Of a stretch of DNA of 24,795 bases, positions 1-7,451 are shown piece by piece. Position numbers and translations under genes: made by a program. This DNA is from a virus. How positions within the stretch are numbered: position 1 is the stretch's first letter; each line of letters starts with the position of its first letter. Under the pieces are notes generated by a model that worked only from the letters and a program-made list of their open reading frames with translations, did no database searches and had not been told where the DNA came from. The stretch is taken from positions 1 through 24,795 of IMG/VR virus record IMGVR_UViG_3300042691_024482. One strand, 5' to 3'.

Positions 1-408
1 GTCATCCGTTCCGGCCGCGATCGATTGCAACCTGATTACATCCGTCAGTGTGGCTTGTGATGCAATGCGTTCAATCTCTTCAGCGGTCAAGCCGGGATTG
101 TATTGGCGAAGTGCGGCCATGATGAACACGATGCCAAATTCCGAACGGGTCAGAAATCGCCGGTCACAAAGTGCCGTTATAGCGTCAGGCGGCCAAATGT
201 CGTGACGTTGCAAGGCATCGGCAACGATCGAATCGGCCGCTTCATGGCTGATCGATTTGAGAATTCCCGATTGCTCGATACGCTCAAGCTCAGTCGGCAA
301 AGTCTTGAGCCACGTTTCGATTTCAAGCCCCATCCCGATCGTCAGACGGCCGAACGAAAACGCCCGGCCGCCTATTTCATGAGACTTGAGCGGATTTGCC
401 AGTTTCAA
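1..408 (-). CDS. hypothetical protein in tail assembly chaperone position (3' end outside window)
   Basis: This frame is open from a TTG at 408 to the left edge, giving 136 visible residues, so the C-terminus is missing. A GGAG Shine-Dalgarno lies about ten bases before the TTG and the frame starts five bases after the tail-tube stop, which supports this start. The visible protein is soluble and rich in Ala, Ile, Leu and charged residues, with a segment AALRQYNPGLTAEEIERIAS that looks helical. I do not recognise a named domain. In siphovirus genomes the gene right after the tail tube usually encodes a tail assembly chaperone, often with a programmed frameshift product, so that is the positional guess. 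The frameshift region, if present, would lie outside the window. Confidence 0.7.
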   Translation of the reverse strand, partial: MKLANPLKSHEIGGRAFSFGRLTIGMGLEIETWLKTLPTELERIEQSGILKSISHEAADSIVADALQRHDIWPPDAITALCDRRFLTRSEFGIVFIMAALRQYNPGLTAEEIERIASQATLTDVIRLQSIAAGTDD

Positions 409-413
409 TTTTG

Positions 414-830
414 TCAGGCTCCAAAAGACCCGTTAGCCCAGCCGCCTTGGCCGGTAAAGTTGATTGTGCAAGGGATGACGCCATCAGCGCTGGCTTCCCC
501 GCGATTGATCGTGCCGACCTGAATTGGCACGGTGTAATTCCCGAGCGAGATGTTAGTCGTATTGACGTTCCATCGAAGCGTTCCGGTCTGTCTTGCGAGC
601 ATCGGAAGATTTTCACCTTCGCGTTGATACACGCGAATCGATCCGGTAATCTTGGAAAGCGTCATGACGGTGAACGCATAACCATTGTCCTCGGTTGTAG
701 TGGCATCGGCTTCGCTCAATTCCTCATTGATAGAAAGCGATGCAGCCCGAATGACGGTTTGATTGTTGGTGCCTGTTAGCTGAAATGTGACGTTCGTTCG
801 GTAAAAGGCGATGCGATCACTTGCGGGCAT
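414..830 (-). CDS. putative major tail (tube) protein
   Basis: A 138-residue protein, largely beta-type in composition (many Thr, Val, Ile and Asn, few Lys), with a central stretch alternating hydrophobic and polar residues as in phage tail-tube subunits. It has no Cys-rich or catalytic motif. The start ATG has a GGGGG element eight bases upstream. It follows the DUF3168-like tail completion gene and precedes a probable tail chaperone gene, the usual order connector, gp10-like, completion, tube, chaperone. Identification rests mainly on position, size and composition, because tail-tube sequences diverge beyond easy recognition. A small decoration protein is the main alternative. Confidence 0.6.
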   Translation of the reverse strand: MPASDRIAFYRTNVTFQLTGTNNQTVIRAASLSINEELSEADATTTEDNGYAFTVMTLSKITGSIRVYQREGENLPMLARQTGTLRWNVNTTNISLGNYTVPIQVGTINRGEASADGVIPCTINFTGQGGWANGSFGA

Positions 831-842
831 TGGCGGACCCCC

Positions 843-1217
843 TTATCGGTTCCAGCGGATAGAGAAAGACATCTCCGATGACCACAAGGCCCCCGGATCG
901 GTGAAATTGATATCAAGCGACGCGGATGTCATGACTGATGAATACACGACGCCAAAAGCCGTGCGGTCAAATGCCGCGGCAATTCGATCCATTCGCGAAA
1001 GACATTCCGTATCGCTTGAAGAATAGCAGATAAACGTGATTCCGATTTCATAGTCAAAATCGGAAATCGTCGGATCTGCTGGCGTGATCGTGCCCGCGTT
1101 GACGACGCAATATGGAACTTGAACGCCTTCGGTCGCGACTTGAAAATATAATGGCGTTTCGGCCAAATTGGCCGCCCATTGTGCATGAATCGATTCGATG
1201 ACGGATTGAATGTTCAA
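843..1217 (-). CDS. DUF3168-like tail completion/terminator protein
   Basis: A 124-residue protein with the layout of the DUF3168 / gp17-like tail completion family: an N-terminal helix (about residues 1-20), a short PLYFQVATEG-type strand, a PYCVV strand, an FDYEIGITFICYS strand, then a helix (CLSRMDRIAAAF) and C-terminal strands ending in FSIRWNR. Family members cap the tail tube at its head-proximal end. The start is a TTG that overlaps the stop of the preceding gene as TTGA, an arrangement repeated elsewhere in this window. The match is by overall pattern, not by an invariant motif. Confidence 0.6.
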   Translation of the reverse strand: MNIQSVIESIHAQWAANLAETPLYFQVATEGVQVPYCVVNAGTITPADPTISDFDYEIGITFICYSSSDTECLSRMDRIAAAFDRTAFGVVYSSVMTSASLDINFTDPGALWSSEMSFSIRWNR

Positions 1218-1540
1218 AGGCTTGTTTGATCCAGTTCGATGGCCATGATTTTCGTGTGGTCAATTGTGGTTGGCGACCGTTGCGGCATGGCCCCCACAAC
1301 CTCATAGGTCTTGCCGTCATAAGTGATCCGGTCCAGCGGCTTGGCTGGGCAATTGCCTTGGATATAGATCGTTGCCGCCGTTCGTGCCGTTCCGGTCTGG
1401 TTAATAAGATCGATCGATTCCGACCGTATTTGAACAAATGCGGTATAATTGGTTCCCGTGCCGATCGTTTGCCCAATTCCGCCGATGGTCGATTGCGTAA
1501 TGGTTACGGGATAGAGCGTGACGACGTGTCGAAATATCAT
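1214..1540 (-). CDS. head-tail joining (adaptor) protein, Phage_H_T_join-like
   Basis: A 108-residue protein. It opens with a strand (HVVTLYPVTITQ), has a central SESIDLINQTGTARTAATIYI region, and then a DRITYDGKTYEVVGA segment. That last pattern (xRITYDGKxYEVxG) is typical of the head-tail joining family that includes SPP1 gp16-like stoppers. It lies between a connector/gp10-like pair and the tail completion gene, as expected. It starts with ATG overlapping the upstream stop as ATGA, and its own stop overlaps the next start as TTGA. The role would be closing the portal exit and docking the tail. Confidence 0.72.
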   Translation of the reverse strand: MIFRHVVTLYPVTITQSTIGGIGQTIGTGTNYTAFVQIRSESIDLINQTGTARTAATIYIQGNCPAKPLDRITYDGKTYEVVGAMPQRSPTTIDHTKIMAIELDQTSL

Positions 1541-2127
1541 TGCGAAGCCCTTGCCACGGCCAATTGGAATCCGAATAGAACCCGTTGCGACTCATCCAAC
1601 AAAGCTGGCCGCATGTACGGGCGAGGCGGAAGCCTGATCAGTCCACGGCCGCCAAGTTCCTGAATTCGGCCATAAATAAGACGTTGCGATGGTCCGATCT
1701 TGGCTTTCATGCCGTGCGACTCCATTTCTACCGCGATTGATCGTTGGAGCGTGCCCGTTTGCTTGTGTGGCGGTGATCCGGGCGGCGACGATTGAACCCA
1801 TCGATGAAGCGGTTCGCCGTACCAATAAATGCGGTTGATATTTTGGTGGGTGCCGCTAACACCTTTTAATCTTTTATGGTTTACTGGTGACAATCCTCTG
1901 ATTTTTTCGTCAAGTCCGCCCGTTCGTCGTTCCCATCTTGCGCTTACACTGCCCCTATTTAATCCAGCTTTGGTGGTTGCCGTTTTGCCGCTCGTGTTTA
2001 ATTGTACTTGTTTTGCGTTCCGCTGCACCCGTTCGGCCCCTTGCCGCGTGGCCCGTTGAAGCTCGCGCAACAATTTACGCTTGTATGGTTCGCCCTTCCA
2101 GTCGAGAACGTAGGCACCTTGGATCAT
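1537..2127 (-). CDS. HK97 gp10-like tail component
   Basis: A 196-residue basic protein. The C-terminal third contains an ELGGRG turn followed by LPPRPYMRPALLDESQ. The xPxRPYMRPAL motif is the hallmark of the HK97 gp10-like family, which acts at the head-tail junction or in tail completion. The N-terminal half is helical and Lys/Arg-rich. The middle carries PPGSPPHKQTGTLQRSI, again typical of the family (PPxxxTGxLRxSI). It overlaps both neighbours by ATGA, so translation is probably coupled. The length is slightly above the usual 130-170 residues because of an extended N-terminal region. Confidence 0.85.
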   Translation of the reverse strand: MIQGAYVLDWKGEPYKRKLLRELQRATRQGAERVQRNAKQVQLNTSGKTATTKAGLNRGSVSARWERRTGGLDEKIRGLSPVNHKRLKGVSGTHQNINRIYWYGEPLHRWVQSSPPGSPPHKQTGTLQRSIAVEMESHGMKAKIGPSQRLIYGRIQELGGRGLIRLPPRPYMRPALLDESQRVLFGFQLAVARASQ

Positions 2128-2474
2128 CCTACCACCAAAATCCGATAAGGCCCCAAAAGCCCCGCAACGGCCGGGGAGCAGACGTAGGAAATCACTTTGT
2201 CGCTCGACTCAGAATATGAAACCGAGTAATCGCCGATCTTTTCGTCGGTCTTATCTTTTCCTGCGTCGTTGCCGGCTGCCAGTTCTTCGGCCCACAATGC
2301 GACCGCCATCGCAACCGATGCGGGCAAGTCCTCAAGAACGGTGTCAAAAGTTCGCCCGCAAAATGCATCGACCTGATCCGATGCCACTTGCAAAAGGGCA
2401 TCAGCTTTCGCCGATGGCAAAGTTGCCATGGTATCGGAATAGATAGCCGCCTGCGATTGCGTGATATATGCCAT
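2124..2474 (-). CDS. head-tail connector protein (gp6-like)
   Basis: A 116-residue protein, mostly helical, with a first helix AYITQSQAAIYS, a segment DALLQVASDQVDAFCGRTFD and a helix AVALWAEELA. The dxfcgrxfd turn after a helix is characteristic of gp6-like connectors, which bind under the portal ring. A longer frame could begin at 2522, but the ATG at 2474 has a good GAGGTG Shine-Dalgarno eight to nine bases upstream. The longer version would run through an intrinsic terminator, so the short start is preferred. It is the first gene after that terminator, so either readthrough or an unseen promoter must supply its transcript. Confidence 0.7.
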   Translation of the reverse strand: MAYITQSQAAIYSDTMATLPSAKADALLQVASDQVDAFCGRTFDTVLEDLPASVAMAVALWAEELAAGNDAGKDKTDEKIGDYSVSYSESSDKVISYVCSPAVAGLLGPYRILVVG

Positions 2475-2488
2475 GCGAAACACCTCAG

Positions 2489-2528
2489 AAAAACCAAGGG
2501 CGGCGGCGGGAGAATCCGCCACCCTTGG
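2489..2528 (-). terminator. Rho-independent terminator downstream of the capsid gene
   Basis: On the minus strand the sequence folds as a 13-base-pair stem: CCAAGGGTGGCGG pairs with CCGCCGCCCTTGG with one G-T pair and a nine-base loop. It is followed at once by five T residues. It sits 20 bases after the capsid stop codon and ends just before the Shine-Dalgarno of the connector gene. This is the only textbook intrinsic terminator I found in the window. Confidence 0.85.
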
Positions 2529-2548
2529 CCCCGGTAAAGGGTAAAAGG

Positions 2549-3952
2549 TCAGGCCAGTTCATGAACGATTCGGAACGCACGCGGATCGCGGACGGCCCCG
2601 CCGAAACGGAATCGCCAAGTGATGTAGGCCAGATTGAACCGAGCCCCGGACGTGACATCGACCGTAACCGAAATACCTGACCGGATGGCCAAGATATATT
2701 CATTCCAGTCGCCGACGATGATCGATTTTGGCGTGGAAACTCCGGACGCCGGAACATATTCGTTGTAGTAAATCGGAATCGACATGATCGACGGCCGCCC
2801 GTTGATCATCATGCCCGTTTCATGCGGCAAAAACAGGCTTCGGTTGTTCGCGTCCAGAAGGTTGATCAGCTTGCCGTGCGTTGGCCGCTGCATAACGCAA
2901 CCGAGGTTCGTTGCGTATTGGCTTCGGAAAGCATACCAAGCCTCAGTAATCTTGGTAGCGACCAAGGTGTTATTGGTGCCGGTCTTCGTAACGCCAACCG
3001 ACGCGCAGTTAAGGACGCCTTCGCATTGACCGGACGCCGTGGCCCCGTTGATGGTTTCGTTGTCGTATGCGGCGGCAAAAGCTTTCAGGCCCTCGTTGAC
3101 GATGTACGCCTGAGCATTCGGAACATCGTCCAGGAAGTCGAGCGTAACTGCCGTCCACATCGTTCCGGTATTGATATCGATGGTCAGTTGAGTAAAAGGC
3201 CCGGTATCCTTTTGGCTCAGCGTGGTGTTAGGCTTTTCGGCCTTGGTTGAGGCAAAGCCCGTACCGACCTGATCGGTTGCGGAAGCGTCGGCGTTTCGCG
3301 GGTAGGTGACCTTGGTTCGCGTCGTGTTGATCGTCTGGACAAGCGAAGCCATCACGGGCGTGATGGTTCGTTGCGTGATGATATCCTGACGGAAATCCGG
3401 CGGCACAGCGTTCGAGCCGTTTGTGGTCGTGCCGAGGGTCATATCCTTTCGGAACGGGATGAAAAACTCGTCGCCTTGAAAGCCTTCACCCTTGCCGTAC
3501 CGCTCCAAGATTTCCCGTTGTTCCGACGAACGGACGCGGGAAATGTCGAACCGATTTCGAACCAGTTCGTTGAAGGCCTTGTTGTACTCATAGCTCATCC
3601 GGGCTTCGTCGTATTGGCTTTCGCCGAATCCGACGTTGCCGATCGAATCGGTGATCTGACCCGAACGCGAGTCGTATTTGACCGTTCCCGCGTAGCTCAC
3701 GGGAGTAACCCGTCGAGGCTGTTGCGAAAGCTTTTTGATCATCTTTTCGGCATTTTCGAGCGAGTCCGCAAGGGTATATTCTCGATCGACCGTTTCGAGC
3801 CGTTCGACGGTTTCTTGAAGCTCAAGACCCTTGGTAATGCGTTCGTCGCCATCAAGGCTTAGAACCTCGTTCCGCAGATTTTGGGCTTTGGCGGCAAGCT
3901 CAAGACGCTCTTCGGCGATCTCGGCAGCCGGACGATTCGTAGCGTCTGACAT
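2549..3952 (-). CDS. major capsid protein, HK97 fold
   Basis: A 467-residue protein. Residues 1 to about 95 are highly charged and predicted coiled-coil (RLELAAKAQNLRNEVLSLDG, LENAEKMIKKLSQQ), matching the scaffolding delta domain that the neighbouring protease removes during maturation. The rest is a typical HK97 coat: a P-domain start near VPPDFRQDIITQR, an E-loop/strand region GPFTQLTIDINT, and a C-terminal block with DWNEYILAIRSGISV and the ending AYITWRFRFGGAVRDPRAFRIV. The ATG at 3952 is preceded by AAGGA. An intrinsic terminator follows it, as expected for a gene needing high, discrete expression. Confidence 0.93.
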   Translation of the reverse strand: MSDATNRPAAEIAEERLELAAKAQNLRNEVLSLDGDERITKGLELQETVERLETVDREYTLADSLENAEKMIKKLSQQPRRVTPVSYAGTVKYDSRSGQITDSIGNVGFGESQYDEARMSYEYNKAFNELVRNRFDISRVRSSEQREILERYGKGEGFQGDEFFIPFRKDMTLGTTTNGSNAVPPDFRQDIITQRTITPVMASLVQTINTTRTKVTYPRNADASATDQVGTGFASTKAEKPNTTLSQKDTGPFTQLTIDINTGTMWTAVTLDFLDDVPNAQAYIVNEGLKAFAAAYDNETINGATASGQCEGVLNCASVGVTKTGTNNTLVATKITEAWYAFRSQYATNLGCVMQRPTHGKLINLLDANNRSLFLPHETGMMINGRPSIMSIPIYYNEYVPASGVSTPKSIIVGDWNEYILAIRSGISVTVDVTSGARFNLAYITWRFRFGGAVRDPRAFRIVHELA

Positions 3953-3990
3953 GCTTTTTTCCTTTCGATGGAAATGGAATTGCGACCGCC

Positions 3991-4662
3991 TTAAAAGCGG
4001 CTTAGAACCTTGTCCGCAAGTTGTGCCCGTGCGATCAGGGCTTTAAGATCAACTCTTGGAGCTACCGCCACCGCTTTAGACGGTGTTTCTTCGATTTGGC
4101 CGTGTTCGTCGATCGACTTGACGGCCAAAATAGTTGCGTCAGGATTAGCTGGTATCGGGACTACGCTAACTTCCAGAATTTCCGATACATCCGTGATGAC
4201 TTTTGCGCCCCGTTTTGCCATGGCTTTTTGCCGCTCGTTTGGCATCATGCCGTAGCTTGCCCATAGGGATTGCAACTCCTTTTCGGTATATGGCCGCGAT
4301 TTGCCATAAAAACCGATTGACATTTTTCGAAGTGCGCCTTCGTTCATTAGCTGGCGGACTTCCTGCCCGGTTTTTGTGGCCGAAAATTGGACATCCACCA
4401 TTAATCCGTTCATGTCTTCGCGGGCATCGATCAGCGTTCCGATGATTGCGCCGGTCTGATTTTTATGATCGGCCAATACAAGCCCGCCGGAATCGACGAA
4501 TTCCGGCAGGGCCTTGGTAAAGGCACCCGGCAAAATCATATCGTTTTGCCGATCAATGTTCAAAAACCGGGCGGCATAACCGCGAAATCCCCCGGTGTCC
4601 GTTAGTTCGGCACTAGCCGAAACTTGCTTGGTGAATTTTTGCATTCGTTGTTTCCGTGTCAT
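3991..4662 (-). CDS. prohead maturation protease (HK97 gp4-like, peptidase S78/U35)
   Basis: A 223-residue protein. It opens with GGFRGYAARFLNIDRQNDMI, the classical start of this family (FxGYAxxFxxxDxxxDxxxxGAF). The catalytic set can be read as His66 (LADHKN), Ser115 (LRKMSIGFYG) and a Glu in EILEVSVVPIPANPDA (residues 161/164), which also holds the conserved PxPANPxA tail. Family members cut the delta domain off the coat protein. The frame extends upstream to 4728, but the ATG at 4662 overlaps the previous stop as ATGA and keeps the family length. An ATG at 4644 is also possible. It lies directly upstream of the coat gene. Confidence 0.9.
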   Translation of the reverse strand: MTRKQRMQKFTKQVSASAELTDTGGFRGYAARFLNIDRQNDMILPGAFTKALPEFVDSGGLVLADHKNQTGAIIGTLIDAREDMNGLMVDVQFSATKTGQEVRQLMNEGALRKMSIGFYGKSRPYTEKELQSLWASYGMMPNERQKAMAKRGAKVITDVSEILEVSVVPIPANPDATILAVKSIDEHGQIEETPSKAVAVAPRVDLKALIARAQLADKVLSRF

Positions 4663-5513
4663 GTCGTGAGGAAAACGCGATCGCGGTATCGCTCGAAGAA
4701 TTTGAGCAAGTGCGGGCAAGCCCTGCACCTTGTATGATGGACGGCCACGCGGCCAAGGTCATTCCAGTCAAGTGCCCCGTAATGGAACATTCGAAGCGGT
4801 GTTCCATCCACGAACCATCGTTCGTTGATTTTGCGAAACTGGCCTTCGCCATCATATCGCCAGAACGCAAAATTGATTCCCTGATCACGGCATATCCATA
4901 CCCGGTCCATGTAATCGCCAACAAAACGAAACCATCCCTGTTCGGCAAACCGGCCGGCCCCCATGTTGCATTCAGGGTTATCGATCGATTCCCTCATCCA
5001 CCATTCCACAAATTGGCGAGCGTTCGGGGTGTTCGAGAAACCAACCAAGCCGACATTGTAGTTTCCGCACATTGCAAATTGCTCAAGGCACATCGCCTTG
5101 CCGTCACGCGGCGGGGGCTTGATTCTATGCGGTGTCGCGATTGCGTCATGCGTGACCAGCTTATCCCACAGGTCATCGATCGTACCTAAAAATTCGGTGT
5201 CGCCATCGAAAGCCATAACGGCCGAATGACCTTGGCGAAGCATGTACTCGACAATCAAACAGCGTGGAAATCCGCCCATTGTGCCTACGTGAATCATTCG
5301 TTCAAGGTAGTATGCATCCATTTGATTTGGATAGACAACCTTGACAAAGTGCGGCACTGAGATTCGAGCAAAATCGCGAATCGACCCGCAAAATAAAAGG
5401 TAGTACTCGGTGTCATCGCCGCCCTCATGGCACTCGCGATACGATTCAATCGAGACGCGGGTTTGAAACCATCGTTCGGCCGACGAGAACCATCCTACGG
5501 CTTTGGGCTTCAA
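4659..5513 (-). CDS. putative glycosyltransferase (GT-A fold, DxD-type)
   Basis: A 284-residue protein. An AVMAFDGDTEFLG segment (DGD at residues 103-105) resembles the metal-binding DxD of GT-A glycosyltransferases. A NYNVGLVGFSNTPNARQFVEWW segment follows, recalling the FNxGxxxF acceptor region of GT8-like enzymes. An EQGWFRFV motif follows further on. A longer GTG start at 5528 exists, but the TTG at 5513 has GGGAG eight bases upstream and overlaps the preceding stop as TTGA, so it is chosen. It is one of three glycosyltransferases in this head module and directly follows a GT2 gene. The substrate is unknown. A sugar on capsid or tail proteins is the contextual guess. Confidence 0.7.
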   Translation of the reverse strand: MKPKAVGWFSSAERWFQTRVSIESYRECHEGGDDTEYYLLFCGSIRDFARISVPHFVKVVYPNQMDAYYLERMIHVGTMGGFPRCLIVEYMLRQGHSAVMAFDGDTEFLGTIDDLWDKLVTHDAIATPHRIKPPPRDGKAMCLEQFAMCGNYNVGLVGFSNTPNARQFVEWWMRESIDNPECNMGAGRFAEQGWFRFVGDYMDRVWICRDQGINFAFWRYDGEGQFRKINERWFVDGTPLRMFHYGALDWNDLGRVAVHHTRCRACPHLLKFFERYRDRVFLTT

Positions 5514-6283
5514 GATACAGTCTCCCACGGCAACCGGCCGCCATGCTGTTCTGCGAATTTTAAGTTGCCGTCGATGAAAAATTCCGGCTTAGGCGAAAGT
5601 TCCCATGAGCCCAACTCATAATTGACGGTCCATCGTGGAATCATGGCATAATTTGGGAACTTGCGTTTAAGCAGGTTGCATATTTGCGTATCGGCCGACG
5701 GCTGGACGGTCTTGGTCTTATCGTAGCGGGATTTATGCCAGTGCGGGGCAATATGCACGGCTACGCTACGCTTAAGGCAATAGCAATTCGTATCGATATG
5801 GCTGAAATCAGGGTTATACCATACCGGCCAAATGCCAACCGATTCGCATTCGTCGCGACATAGGTATTCGCCATTCTGATAGATGTTTCGCATGGCAAAA
5901 CACCAATCAAGGCTATTTTCTTCGCAAGCCTTGATGCAATTCTTGACGTGATCCGGGTCAAACCAGTTATCATCGTCCAGATAGAAAATATAGTCTTGAT
6001 TAACGATCATCGGTGTTGCGCCATAGATCCGATGGCACACATATCCATTAGATCCGGTATTTTGAGGAAGAGTCACAATATCAATCCAGTCCGCATCACG
6101 CTTTTTTATGGCGTCGTGATAGACGGCCCGGGCGTTATTGTCGAATTCAGGACCATCGACAATAACAAGGCATTGAAGGCTTCCCGGCCCTCGCTCATAC
6201 GTCTGCTCGTAAAGCGATTCAATCGCCCGTGCAAGCGTTGGCTTGCCGATTGTGGCAATGATTACGATAGCCGAATCACTCAT
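5510..6283 (-). CDS. glycosyltransferase family 2
   Basis: A 257-residue protein. It starts with the GT2 nucleotide-binding strand AIVIIATIGKPTLARAIESLYEQT. It carries LQCLVIVDGP at about residues 37-45 and the metal-binding DxD motif in IFYLDDDNWFDPDH (DDD at residues 103-105). Family members move a sugar from a nucleotide sugar to an acceptor. No membrane anchor is visible, so it should be cytoplasmic and able to act on virion subunits before or during assembly. It overlaps the MuF-like gene by eight bases and the next glycosyltransferase by four, so all three are likely co-translated. Confidence 0.88.
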   Translation of the reverse strand: MSDSAIVIIATIGKPTLARAIESLYEQTYERGPGSLQCLVIVDGPEFDNNARAVYHDAIKKRDADWIDIVTLPQNTGSNGYVCHRIYGATPMIVNQDYIFYLDDDNWFDPDHVKNCIKACEENSLDWCFAMRNIYQNGEYLCRDECESVGIWPVWYNPDFSHIDTNCYCLKRSVAVHIAPHWHKSRYDKTKTVQPSADTQICNLLKRKFPNYAMIPRWTVNYELGSWELSPKPEFFIDGNLKFAEQHGGRLPWETVS

Positions 6284-7205
6284 CTTCTCTGTTCTCCCAA
6301 ACAGTGACGAATCCGGTCACGCTTTTGGCGTTCCCGATTTCCACGGTTTCATATCCGCCCTCTTCCGCTGCCGCAAAATCCTGAGGCGATGGCTTGATGT
6401 AGCCGCTTTCGCTTGGCGTCACGGGTGCCGGCCAAGTGTCCGGAACTTCATCATCAAACACCGAAACAATCGTGCATCGGCAATTTGGATGAAATGGCGG
6501 CAGCTTGAGATTTCGATAAGTCTTGTTCTTTCCGTTCTGGCCAAACGATCCGCCTTTCGGAATGACCGGGCATAGCCTGTTAATCGCATGGCATAACGGG
6601 CAAGCGTCGGCCGAAAGAACCAGCTTATACCCTGCGACAAAATCGAGATCCTGAGTCGAAAGGATTTGGCCCGTGTTAAAGGCCCTTGCGGATTCGGTGT
6701 TCGCAATGCGTCTCGCACGCCATCGGGATTCGTCGTTAAACCATTTCGCCATGCTATCGACTAAATCCCCGGCCGTTTCGCCAGCCGCAATCGATCGGGC
6801 GGCTTCTTGCCGTAGCCGGTCGATCTCGTTTGCTGAAGCCGTCAAAAAGCTATCTACCGTCTCTTGGCAAAGGTCATAGGCAGCGTTACGAGCCGAAAAC
6901 AAGGCCGACGGATTGCGGACAAGCCAATCGTCGGCCGGTTGAAGCCCCATTTCCGTTCGTGCGACATTTGCCCCTTGATCAAGATACGAGTTGATATACG
7001 GGATAAATTGGGACGCCATGTTTTGTGCGGCCATAAACGGATCGATCGGATCGATGGCCTTTTTTGCGTATTGCTCCAAAGCCCTCAGTTGCCACTTGCC
7101 AAGACCTGCTAAAATGTCACGAGCAATCCTGTAGAGCGGTGCCCCGGTTGGCATGGCGGCAATGGTGCTGCGTGGATCAGGCTTTTTAGGAGCGGCGATG
7201 GTCAT
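6276..7205 (-). CDS. phage head morphogenesis protein (SPP1 gp7 / MuF-like)
   Basis: A 309-residue protein. The first 200 residues are helical, with IANTESARAFNTGQIL, typical of this family (RxIAxTExxxAxnxG). A Cys/His cluster follows (DACPLCHAI, then PPFHPNCRC), which is the canonical CxxC...HPxCRC signature of MuF / SPP1 gp7 proteins. These are minor head proteins that bind the portal and may be injected with DNA. In most phages this gene directly follows the portal. Here it is about 6.6 kb away from it. The ATG at 7205 lacks a clear Shine-Dalgarno. Confidence 0.9.
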   Translation of the reverse strand: MTIAAPKKPDPRSTIAAMPTGAPLYRIARDILAGLGKWQLRALEQYAKKAIDPIDPFMAAQNMASQFIPYINSYLDQGANVARTEMGLQPADDWLVRNPSALFSARNAAYDLCQETVDSFLTASANEIDRLRQEAARSIAAGETAGDLVDSMAKWFNDESRWRARRIANTESARAFNTGQILSTQDLDFVAGYKLVLSADACPLCHAINRLCPVIPKGGSFGQNGKNKTYRNLKLPPFHPNCRCTIVSVFDDEVPDTWPAPVTPSESGYIKPSPQDFAAAEEGGYETVEIGNAKSVTGFVTVWENREDE

Positions 7206-7262
7206 GATTGATCGGGAGTCGAATCACGCAAGACTGATCGGTAGATTGTCGAGGGAACTTAC

Positions 7263-7451
7263 ATGAGCCAGAAACCGCCGAAATATAGCCCGTTTGAATT
7301 GGTTGGCGGCCCGCATGACGGCCAGATCCACTATTGTCATCCCGGCGTCATAACGATTGCCATCCCGCATGGCGATCAGATTTTTCAATACATCCGAAAT
7401 CAGGATGGCCGCTTGCACTTCAAGCCAATCCGGCCGGCGTTGAGCGAATGA
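7263..7451 (+). CDS. small GGPxDG-motif protein on the opposite strand
   Basis: A 62-residue protein on the plus strand, the only convincing gene in this orientation. The ATG has a strong GAGGGA Shine-Dalgarno seven bases upstream. The N-terminus reads SPFELVGGPHDGQIHY, and the [FY]ELxGGPxDGQ pattern is common in small phage and bacterial proteins of unknown function. Part of the pattern recurs in this window in the minus-strand protein at 23528-23857 (FACIEGPLDGATV). It fills the gap between the MuF-like gene, from which it diverges, and the GT41-like gene, with which it overlaps 32 bases tail to tail. Function unknown. It may be a separately expressed cargo gene. Confidence 0.7.
   Translation: MSQKPPKYSPFELVGGPHDGQIHYCHPGVITIAIPHGDQIFQYIRNQDGRLHFKPIRPALSE

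Noticed and set aside
1226-1663. 145-codon plus-strand frame across the tail-joining genes
   Set aside because: Antisense to two genes with recognisable families. Composition matches a complement-strand shadow.
2822-3250. 142-codon plus-strand frame inside the capsid gene
   Set aside because: Antisense to a firmly identified HK97-type capsid gene, with no motif or ribosome site.
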